A DNA stretch of 17,133 bases from CAVUAN01 sp963739435. GTDB lineage: Bacteria > Acidobacteriota > Thermoanaerobaculia > UBA5066 > Gp7-AA6. Within the stretch, counting starts at the first letter, position 1. Each line of letters begins with the position of its first letter. The stretch is from positions 1-17,133 of the forward strand of contig CAVUAN010000026.1 of the NCBI GenBank assembly GCA_963739435.1, written 5' to 3'. Below are positions 7,645 to 13,818 of the stretch, one piece after another. A program made the position numbers and the translations under genes. The notes under the pieces were generated by a model, which made no database searches, was not told the DNA's origin, and saw nothing but the letters and a program-made list of their open reading frames with translations.

Positions 7645-7934
7645 CCCGCAAGGTCGTCTCCGATTTCACCCGGCTCGACGCTGCGGCCGACGGCCTGCTG
7701 CGGCGCATGGCGAAAGGGGAGACCGCTCTGGCCTGGCTCCAGGCCCGCTGGGGCCGCATCGTGGGCGAGCCGCTGGCCCGCAAGATCGAACCGACGTCCT
7801 TGGTCGGCCGCCGCCTGACGCTCTCGCTCCTCGACCCCTCCTGGAGAAAGCCGGTTCAGGCCACCCTGTCGGAGCTCGAAGCCAAGCTCGCCCGCGAGCT
7901 CCCTGAGGTTCGCCCCAAGATCACGCTGCGGTAG
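7641..7934 (+). CDS. DUF721 / DciA-like protein
   Basis: This 97-residue protein has the DUF721 pattern: an N-terminal helix (RLDAAADGLLRRMAK), then LAWLQARWGRIVGEPLARK (the W-x-x-I/V-V-G signature), then PTSLVGRRLTLSLLDPSWRK, where the strand LTLSL is followed by a conserved Trp, and a final helix ATLSELEAKLAREL. DUF721 includes DciA, the ancestral bacterial protein that helps load or activate the DnaB helicase. It is also often found as a short stand-alone basic protein. No dnaA, dnaB or gyrase genes lie nearby, so the replication role is family knowledge only. ATG 7641 overlaps the upstream stop, and this is the last gene of the operon. Confidence 0.72.
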   Translation: MTRKVVSDFTRLDAAADGLLRRMAKGETALAWLQARWGRIVGEPLARKIEPTSLVGRRLTLSLLDPSWRKPVQATLSELEAKLARELPEVRPKITLR

Positions 7935-8001
7935 GTGTCAGAGGTGGCGGTCAAAGCGGGCCGGACGGGTCCTGGCGGGTGCGACCCCGTCGGTGTTTCT
8001 C

Positions 8002-8048
8002 GGCCGGCGTACCGGCCTGCGATACATCGACGGGGGCCTCCGCCCCCG
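8002..8048. terminator. Two hairpins between convergent genes (candidate bidirectional terminator)
   Basis: The 155-base gap between the convergent DUF721 gene and the secreted repeat protein holds two perfect stem-loops. The first is GGCCGG (8002-8007), loop CGTA, CCGGCC (8012-8017). The second is CGGGGGC (8031-8037), loop CTCC, GCCCCCG (8042-8048). Neither is followed by a T-run. Position and symmetry fit termination of both transcripts. Nothing else codes here. Confidence 0.4.
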
Positions 8049-8089
8049 CCACCCCTCCGGCCCTCACATTCGGGCTCTCTCTCGAAAAC

Positions 8090-9475
8090 CTAGAAGGCCG
8101 ACGTGTCGACGATGCTTGCGAGCTGGCCTTGCGGATTGAAATAGGTCCGTGTCGCAAGAGTGACCGTGTCCGTGACGACGATCCTGTACTGCAGGTTCGT
8201 CAGCGCGCCGGAGAAGAACCACCACTTTCCGTTCACCGATCGGCCGTCGAGAATCTTGACGGTCAGCTCGAGATTATCGGGTGTGAGGAACCAGAAGCTG
8301 CCGGCACTCCGCGTTACGGGAGTCGCCTGCGCGGCTCGCAGCCCCTGTTCGCTCTCCCAGACAACCTGAACCTGGAATCGGCCGTCGACGAGGCAGAGAG
8401 TCTGGGCGTCGCAGCCTCCGGAGGCAGAAAAGTCCCTGGCAAAGACCCCGCTGCTCTGCGTACCGATGTAAACGGTCGAGGGGGTGCGCGAGTCGAGAGC
8501 GAGCGTCCGGACATTGGTGTCCGCGAGACCGGCGTTTTGGCCCGACCAGCTTGCGCCGCCGTTTACGCTCCGGAAGACGCCGCCTGATCCGGCGGCGTAG
8601 ATCGTCTCGGGATGATCGGGATCGACCTCGAGGGACGCGGTGGAGAAGGGGAGGCCCGAGTCCGCGAGGGACCAGCTCAGACCCGAATCGACGCTCTTGT
8701 ACACATGGAAGGCTGCCCCCGGTGGATGAAGGCAGGGCGGAGGGCATCCGATCGTGATTTCGACGCTGGCATAGATCGTCGAGGTTCTGGCCGGATCGAC
8801 CGCGAGCGCGAGAACGCCGCCCGAGGCCGGAAAACCCGTGCTCGCTGGGGTCCACGTGGCACCCGCGTCAGTACTGCGGTACACGCTGCCGCCAGGCAGA
8901 CCGTATGTGCCCGCGTAGAGCGTCGTGGGGTGGATCGGGTCGATCTCGACTACGGAAACCAATTCGGGAAGGCTATTGCCCACTGTTGACCAGGTCGTGG
9001 CGCCCCCCGTCATAACGAAGAGGCCCGCCGGGGTCGCGGCGTAAACAGCCGTTGACGAGGTCGCCAGTCCAGAAACCGAAAGGTCGCCAAGGCCGCTGTT
9101 GACGGGAGTCCAGTGGTGACCGCCATCGCCGCTCTTGAACACTCCGCCCCCTCCAGTGCCTGCGTACACCAGGGCGGGGACTGTGCAGGGGTCCGGGCAC
9201 GGAATGTCAAAGGGCTGGACCGCCAGCGAGGTGACCGAGAGGTTCGTCAGGCCAACGTTTGGCGCCGCCCAGCTCGTCCCGTCTCCTGACACGAACACTC
9301 CCGCTCCAGCAGTGCCGGCGTACAGAAAGAGAATCGACCTGTGGTCGACCGCCAGGGCCCGGACGTCCTGCCCTGCTGGACCGGCCGCCGTCCACACGTC
9401 CTGACCTGCTTGAGCCGTGGCCGCGAGCAAACTCGCCGCGAGACCGAAACCCGTGAGAAGCATGGTCTTACCCAT
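8090..9475 (-). CDS. Secreted YCF48/BNR (sortilin-like) repeat protein with Acidobacteria-type C-terminal domain
   Basis: This 461-residue protein has a clear signal peptide (MGKTMLLTGFGLAASLLAAT, cleavage probably after AQA). Residues about 28-350 contain tandem beta-propeller units of the BNR/photosystem-assembly type. Each has a variant of VYAGT-GGGVFKSGDGGHHWTP, with Ser/Asp-x-Gly-x-x-W Asp-box motifs (STDAGATWTP, SVDSGLSWSL, SVNGGASWSG). The remaining 110 residues open with CDAQTLCLVDGRFQVQVVWE and continue with SAGSFWFL, NLELTVKILDGR, GKWWFFSGALTN and a final DTSAF. From memory, this module is very frequent at the ends of secreted proteins in Acidobacteriota. It probably sits outside the cell or in the periplasm; the ligand is unknown. 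The start could be the Met at 9475 or the one at 9463; neither has a strong ribosome site. It is a lone minus-strand gene. Confidence 0.82.
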   Translation of the reverse strand: MGKTMLLTGFGLAASLLAATAQAGQDVWTAAGPAGQDVRALAVDHRSILFLYAGTAGAGVFVSGDGTSWAAPNVGLTNLSVTSLAVQPFDIPCPDPCTVPALVYAGTGGGGVFKSGDGGHHWTPVNSGLGDLSVSGLATSSTAVYAATPAGLFVMTGGATTWSTVGNSLPELVSVVEIDPIHPTTLYAGTYGLPGGSVYRSTDAGATWTPASTGFPASGGVLALAVDPARTSTIYASVEITIGCPPPCLHPPGAAFHVYKSVDSGLSWSLADSGLPFSTASLEVDPDHPETIYAAGSGGVFRSVNGGASWSGQNAGLADTNVRTLALDSRTPSTVYIGTQSSGVFARDFSASGGCDAQTLCLVDGRFQVQVVWESEQGLRAAQATPVTRSAGSFWFLTPDNLELTVKILDGRSVNGKWWFFSGALTNLQYRIVVTDTVTLATRTYFNPQGQLASIVDTSAF

Positions 9476-9560
9476 TCGAGGTCAATGTACGCCTGTAGAA
9501 AGGGCAATACCTGATGCGCTCTCATTAGGAGACGTGGGCTCCAGCCTTCCCCTCACCCTG

Positions 9561-9581
9561 CCCTCTCCCGCGGGGAGAGGG
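9561..9581. terminator. Strong GC hairpin downstream of glutamate dehydrogenase
   Basis: CCCTCTCCC (9561-9569), loop GCG, then GGGAGAGGG (9573-9581) gives a perfect nine-base stem 15 bases past the gdh stop. The context CCCCTCACCCTGCCCTCTCC resembles a dispersed intergenic palindrome that I recall from many G+C-rich genomes. It probably ends the gdh transcript. It may also mark the start of the gap before the secreted-protein gene. Confidence 0.5.
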
Positions 9582-9595
9582 TTAAGCGCGAGCTG

Positions 9596-10897
9596 CTAGG
9601 CGTACAGCCCGCGGACCATGGTGTCGTGGGCGACGCGGGAGATGCCGAGCATGTAGGCGGCGATGCGGAAGCTGACGTTGTACTTCTCGGCCATCGTGGC
9701 GACGTCGCGGAAGGACTGCACCATGATGTCCTCGAGCCGCTCGTTGACCTCGCTCTCGCGCCAGAAGAAGCCGGCGCGGTCCTGGACCCACTCGAAGTAG
9801 GAAACCGTGACACCGCCGGCGTTGGCGAGGATGTCCGGCACGACGAGGATGCCCTTCTCGTTCAGGACGTCGTCGGCCCGCTGTGTCGTGGGGCCGTTGG
9901 CGCCTTCGACGATGATCTTCGCCTTGATCCCGGGAGCGTTCGAGCCTTTGATCTGGTTCTCGTTGGCGGCCGGGATCAGGATGTCGCACTCGAGCTCGAG
10001 GAGCTGCTCGTTGCTGATCTTGTCGGTCCCGGGGAATCCGGCCAGCGTCCGGCCCTTTTCGTAGTGGGCCGCGACGGCCTGCATGTCCAGGCCCTTGCTG
10101 CCGTGAATGCCGCCCTGGATGTCGGAGACCGCGATGATCCTGGCTCCCGCCTCGTGGCACAGCCGCGCCGCGATCGAGCCGACGTTGCCGAAGCCCTGGA
10201 CGGCGATCCGGGCGCCTTCGAGCTTGAAGCCGCGCTTGGGCGCGACCTCGCGGCAGATGAGCATGAGCCCGCGGCCCGTCGCCTCGACGCGGCCGCGCGA
10301 GCCGCCGAGAGAGAGCGGCTTGCCGGTGACGACCGAGGTGACGGTGTGGCGGGCGTGCATGGAGTAGGTGTCCATGATCCAGGCCATCGTCTGGGGATTC
10401 GTTCCCATGTCCGGAGCGGGGACGTCCTTCTCCGGGCCGAACTGGTCCATCAGCTCGGCGGTGTAGCGCCGCGTGATTCTCTCGAGCTCCCCGCGCGACA
10501 GGGAGGCCGGATCGCAGACGACCCCTCCCTTGGCTCCGCCAAAAGGAATGTTGACGACGGCGCACTTCCAGGTCATCCAGGCGGCCAGGGCCCGGACCTC
10601 GTCTAAAGAGACGTTCTTGTCGTACCGGATTCCGCCCTTGCCCGGGCCGCGCGCGATGTTGTGCAGGACCCGGTAACCGATGAAGACCTCGATTCGTCCA
10701 TCGTCCATAGCGATGGGAATCGAGACCTTGGTCTCGCGGACCGGCTCCCGGAGGACCTTGTACAGGCCGGGGTCCAGGCCGAGCTTCTGGGCGGCCAGGT
10801 CGAACCGCGACATCATCTCTTCGAAGGGGTTCGAGGAATCCGTGCCCTGGGGGTGCGTCCCGATCGTCGGAAACTGCGGTTCGGCGACTTGGCTCAC
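9596..10897 (-). CDS. Glu/Leu/Phe/Val-type glutamate dehydrogenase
   Basis: This 433-residue hexameric-type dehydrogenase converts glutamate to 2-oxoglutarate and ammonia. Motifs in order are GPGKGGIRYDKNVSLDEV (substrate lysine), NIPFGGAKGGVVCDP (catalytic lysine region), GPEKDVPAPDMGTNPQTMAW (catalytic Asp), SRGRVEATGRG, the dinucleotide turn VQGFGNVGS followed by VSD (an acidic end of strand two, more usual with NAD), PAANENQI and VVPDILANAGGVTVSYFEWV. Start: GTG 10897 (MSQVAEPQFP) has GAGGAG eight bases upstream on the minus strand. The open frame runs much further upstream, but that part overlaps the sigma-factor gene and does not look like the family. The symbol could be gdhA or gudB/rocG; cofactor preference is not proven. 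It is divergent from the sigma-factor gene. Confidence 0.93.
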   Translation of the reverse strand: MSQVAEPQFPTIGTHPQGTDSSNPFEEMMSRFDLAAQKLGLDPGLYKVLREPVRETKVSIPIAMDDGRIEVFIGYRVLHNIARGPGKGGIRYDKNVSLDEVRALAAWMTWKCAVVNIPFGGAKGGVVCDPASLSRGELERITRRYTAELMDQFGPEKDVPAPDMGTNPQTMAWIMDTYSMHARHTVTSVVTGKPLSLGGSRGRVEATGRGLMLICREVAPKRGFKLEGARIAVQGFGNVGSIAARLCHEAGARIIAVSDIQGGIHGSKGLDMQAVAAHYEKGRTLAGFPGTDKISNEQLLELECDILIPAANENQIKGSNAPGIKAKIIVEGANGPTTQRADDVLNEKGILVVPDILANAGGVTVSYFEWVQDRAGFFWRESEVNERLEDIMVQSFRDVATMAEKYNVSFRIAAYMLGISRVAHDTMVRGLYA

Positions 10898-10935
10898 GGG
10901 CAACACTCCTCTTCGGCGGATGCGGCCGCCTTCGC

Positions 10936-10956
10936 TAGAATGGGCGGGGGATTGTA
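10936..10956. promoter_or_regulatory. Candidate divergent promoter region between gdh and the sigma-factor gene
   Basis: TAGAAT (10936-10941) reads as a -10 box toward the sigma gene. It has a weak TTCGGC 17 bases upstream. On the other strand, TACAAT (complement of 10951-10956) reads as a -10 box toward gdh. It has a weak TTCGCG 16 bases upstream. The short 60-base gap between divergent genes fits overlapping promoters. The -35 matches are poor, so this is a tentative call. Confidence 0.33.
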
Positions 10957-11008
10957 ACTCATCGATCTCGAGCGCGAAGCCGTACCCGACGAAGATCTCG
11001 TTGCCCGC

Positions 11009-11548
11009 GTGCTGGCTGGCGAGGAGGAGCTTTTCGAAACGCTCGTCCGGCGCTACCAGGCGCGCATCCTTTCCCATGTGGCTCGCATGATCGGCAGCCG
11101 GGACGACGCGCTCGATCTGTCCCAGGAGATCTTCGTCAAGGTTTTCCAGGCGCTCCACCGGTACAACCCGGAGTTCAAGTTCTCGACCTGGCTCTTCCGG
11201 ATCGCGGGAAACGCCGCGATCGACCACCTGCGCAAGCGCCGGCTTCGGACCGTTCCGCTGGAAGTCCCCGAGCCGTCCGGCCAGGGGAGAGTGTCCTCTT
11301 TTGAGTACAAGAGCGCCGATCTGGATCCGTACGCCGACCTTCGCAATAGTGAGCGGGGCCAGGCCATCGCCCGGGCCATCGCCCGCCTCCCGCCCGAGTT
11401 CAAGGAGCTCATCACCTTGCGCCATTTCACGGGCCTTTCGTACGAGGAAATCGCTGAAATCAAGCAAATGCCTCTGGGAACGGTCAAAAACAAACTCTTT
11501 CGGGCAAGAACCGTATTGAAGGAGTGGTTGTCGGGAGAGATGTCGTGA
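11009..11548 (+). CDS. ECF-type RNA polymerase sigma factor
   Basis: Region 2 is clear: LFETLVRRYQARILSHVARM, then DDALDLSQEIFVKVFQALHR, FKFSTWLFRIAGNAAIDHLR and KRR. Region 4 is LPPEFKELITLRHFTGLSYE, then IAEIKQMPLGTVKNKLFRAR. There is no region 3, so this is a group 4 (ECF) sigma factor. It would direct RNA polymerase to a stress or envelope regulon under control of the anti-sigma gene that overlaps its 3' end. The GTG at 11009 is the only usual start codon in frame, but coding likely begins earlier. The codons from 10961 read IDLEREAVPDEDLVARV, and DEDLVARVLAGEEE is the standard ECF opening. No ATG, GTG or TTG lies in frame there. ATG 10940 is in the same frame but is followed by TAA 10955. 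A rare ATC start or a base error would explain this. Confidence 0.9.
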   Translation: MLAGEEELFETLVRRYQARILSHVARMIGSRDDALDLSQEIFVKVFQALHRYNPEFKFSTWLFRIAGNAAIDHLRKRRLRTVPLEVPEPSGQGRVSSFEYKSADLDPYADLRNSERGQAIARAIARLPPEFKELITLRHFTGLSYEEIAEIKQMPLGTVKNKLFRARTVLKEWLSGEMS

Positions 11549-12075
11549 AGCTGTGCAAGCGCAAGATCGATCCGCTGGATGCCGAGGCAGTCGCCTCCGG
11601 CGCCGAACCCCTGTTTGCAGCGGACGCGGCGGCCCATGCGGCCGCCTGCTCCGAATGCGGCGCCGCGGTCGCGGAGGCCGGCCAGATCGGGCCGGAGCTG
11701 TCCGCCCTCGCCGTCCCCCTCGAGCCCCCGGCCGGCTTCGCTTCCCGAATCGTTCGCCTCCGGCCCTTTTCCCGGCGGGAGCGCCTGAGCGTGTCCCTGT
11801 GGGCCGGCCCGGCGGCTTTCTCGGCCGGCCTTTTCGGGGCGGGGTTGGTCATGCTCGGGCTTCCGGGCGTCGGCGCCGCGGCGGTCGTGCCCTTTGTCGG
11901 CGTGCTGCGGTCGCTCGTACGGTGGCTCGACGAGCTCCGGCATGTCGCCCCCGCCGGCCTCGATTCCCTCTCCGAGGCCCTCAGGCAGGAGCAGGCCCTC
12001 GGGCTCGCCGCCGCTCTGCTGTTCGTGCCCCTCGCCTTCGGCCTCCGGAGCGTTCTCGCTCGCGCCCGCCGATGA
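11545..12075 (+). CDS. Putative zinc-finger membrane anti-sigma factor
   Basis: The start GTG 11545 overlaps the sigma stop (GTGA), with GGGAGAGA just upstream. This arrangement is typical of a sigma/anti-sigma pair. The 176-residue product has an H-x3-C-x2-C motif (AAHAAACSECG, about residues 30-41), the zinc-binding anti-sigma (ZAS) signature. Two or three hydrophobic segments follow: GPAAFSAGLFGAGLVMLGLP, GAAAVVPFVGVLRSLV and ALGLAAALLFVPLAFGLRSV. By family knowledge, the cytoplasmic zinc domain holds the sigma factor at the membrane until a signal releases it. A GTG at 11524 in the same frame would add seven residues but overlaps more. The N-terminal histidine of the full H-x3-C-x2-C set is present, so metal binding is plausible. 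The identity is inferred from motif plus context. Confidence 0.72.
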   Translation: MKLCKRKIDPLDAEAVASGAEPLFAADAAAHAAACSECGAAVAEAGQIGPELSALAVPLEPPAGFASRIVRLRPFSRRERLSVSLWAGPAAFSAGLFGAGLVMLGLPGVGAAAVVPFVGVLRSLVRWLDELRHVAPAGLDSLSEALRQEQALGLAAALLFVPLAFGLRSVLARARR

Positions 12076-12917
12076 CACTGGCCGCTCTCCTTTTTCTCCT
12101 CGCTTCCCCCGCCGCCGACGTTCCCGCAGGCACCCTGACCTCCGTCGGGCGCGACCTGTCGATCTCGGAGAACGTCCCGGGACGCGTCGTCGCTGTTTTC
12201 GGGAAGGTCCTCGTCAACGCGAGCGTCGAGGGCGACGTGATCGTCTGGGGCGGCGATGTCGTTATCGGCCCCGGAGGCTCGATCGGCGGCAACCTGTCAG
12301 TCTTCGGGGGCTCGATCGAAGCGCCCGAAGGCGGCCCGCTCCCGGTCAAGGGAACGGTCTCGACGCCCGGCACGCTGCTCAACGTTTACCTGGCCGAGAT
12401 GTATCGGGCTCCCTGGGAGGCGCGGTCCCGCACCGCCGTTTTCCGGGGCTTGCGCGTCGTGGGCCTGGCCGTCTGGCTCGCGGGAACTCTGCTGCTGCTG
12501 TATCTGTTCGGATCTCCGGTCGCGCGCGCGGCGCTCTGCGCGCAGGAGCAGTGGAGCGGCGCGCTGCTGGCAGGCCTCTTGACCGTCCTCTCGCTTTTTC
12601 TCGCCGCCGCAGCGGCGCTCGCCCTGCTGCCGGCCGGCCTCTCGATCCCGATCGCGCTCTTCGTCGGCGGGCTCGCCGTGGGAGCGAAGATATTCGGAAT
12701 GGGCGCCCTCTTTCTGCTGCTGGGACAGAAGCTGCTGAAGAATGTTTCGCCCGCGAGGCGCCCGGTGGCGCTCGCCGTCGGCTTCGCCGTGCTGGGAGGC
12801 CTCTCGCTGCTGCCCTACGTGGGCGCCCTGGTGTGGAGCGCCGCCTCGGTTGTCGCCGTGGGTGTCGCCATGCTCTCCCGCTTCGGCACGCCGCGATTCT
12901 CGGTCGCCGCCTCCTGA
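12072..12917 (+). CDS. Membrane protein with N-terminal bactofilin-like (polymer-forming) beta-repeat domain
   Basis: This 281-residue protein starts at ATG 12072 inside the upstream stop (ATGA). It opens with a hydrophobic leader (MTLAALLFLLASPAADVPAG). Residues about 25-90 form repeats such as VVAVFGKVLVNASVEGDVIV, then WGGDVVIGPGGSIGGNLSVF and GGSIEAPEGG. This is the short beta-rung pattern of bactofilin/DUF583 polymer-forming proteins. From about residue 130 there are five or so hydrophobic helices: VVGLAVWLAGTLLLLYLFG, LLAGLLTVLSLFLAAAAALA, LSIPIALFVGGLAVGAKIFG, MGALFLLLGQ, and ALAVGFAVLGGLSLLPYVGA with the following hydrophobic tail. The leader suggests that the beta head faces the periplasm. 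Its job is unknown. Coupling to the sigma/anti-sigma pair suggests a role in envelope sensing or as a target of the regulon. Confidence 0.7.
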   Translation: MTLAALLFLLASPAADVPAGTLTSVGRDLSISENVPGRVVAVFGKVLVNASVEGDVIVWGGDVVIGPGGSIGGNLSVFGGSIEAPEGGPLPVKGTVSTPGTLLNVYLAEMYRAPWEARSRTAVFRGLRVVGLAVWLAGTLLLLYLFGSPVARAALCAQEQWSGALLAGLLTVLSLFLAAAAALALLPAGLSIPIALFVGGLAVGAKIFGMGALFLLLGQKLLKNVSPARRPVALAVGFAVLGGLSLLPYVGALVWSAASVVAVGVAMLSRFGTPRFSVAAS

Positions 12918-12959
12918 CGCCCATTTGATTCCCCGGCGGGCCGGCAATAGAGTCGCCGG

Positions 12960-13818
12960 ATGGACATCCGAACCGTCGGCGTCGTCGGCGGCGGGCAAAT
13001 GGGCAGCGGCATCGCTCACGTCGCGGCGGCCTCGGGGCTCCAGGTCCTCCTGGTGGATCTCGAGGAGCGGTTCCTCTCGAAGTCGCGGGAGACGATCCTC
13101 GCGGAATCTCGATCGCGAGGTCGCCAAAGGCAAGCGCACCGGCGCCGATAAGGATGCTGCACTCGGACGCCTGACCACCTCGACCGACGTCTCGAGGCTT
13201 TCGGGCGCCGACCTCGTCATCGAGGCGGTGGTCGAGAACGAGGCGGTCAAGAAAGAGCTGTTGGCCCGGCTCGACGCCGTCTGTCCCCCCGGAGTCCTCT
13301 TCGCCTCGAACACGTCCTCGATCTCGATCACGCGGCTCGCGGCGGCGACCGGCAGGCCGGACCGTTTCATCGGCATGCACTTCATGAATCCGGTGCCGGT
13401 CATGGAGCTCGTCGAGGTGATCCGGGGCATGGCGACATCGGACGCGACGGCGTCGGCAATCGAGACGCTGGCCCGCCGGATGGGCAAGACCCCCATCCTC
13501 TGCAACGACTCTCCGGGCTTCGTTTCGAACCGGGTCCTGATGCCCATGATCAACGAGGCGATCGAAGCGCTGCGGGAGGGCGCGGCGACCCGCGAGGCGA
13601 TCGATGGGATCATGAAGCTCGGCATGAACCACCCGATGGGCCCCCTCCAGCTCGCCGATTTCATCGGCCTGGACACGTGCCTGTCGATCCTCCGGGTGCT
13701 CCAGGACGGCTTCGGCGACCCGAAGTACCGGCCGAGCCCGCTTCTGGTGAAGATGGTCGACGCCGGCTGGTTGGGCAAGAAGTCGGGCCGCGGCTTCTAC
13801 GAGTACGCCTCGAAATAA
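12960..13818 (+). CDS. hbd: 3-hydroxybutyryl-CoA dehydrogenase (one-base frame break)
   Basis: This enzyme oxidises 3-hydroxyacyl-CoA with NAD, or reduces acetoacetyl-CoA, in beta-oxidation or butyrate-type pathways. From ATG 12960 the Rossmann turn VGVVGGGQMGSGIAHVAAAS is clear, then VLLVDLEERFL. The frame breaks in GCGG at 13101-13104. Dropping one G gives ETILA-NLDREVAKGK and continues to TAA 13816-13818. The rest holds ADLVIEAVVENEAVKKELL, NTSSISIT, the catalytic GMHFMNPVPVMELVEVI (His and Glu 12 apart), SPGFVSNRVLMPMINEA and MGPLQLADFIGLDT. The corrected length of 285 residues is normal. The stop overlaps the next ATG (TAATG). The single extra base is probably a sequence error. Close relatives (fadB-type short dehydrogenases) cannot be fully excluded. 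Confidence 0.9.

Noticed and set aside
9626..10606. 326-codon plus-strand open frame inside the glutamate dehydrogenase region
   Set aside because: It is the shadow of gdh, whose catalytic motifs are all on the minus strand.
12925..12950. Possible promoter (TTGATT and CAATAG) ahead of hbd
   Set aside because: The spacer is only 14 bases and both boxes are weak.
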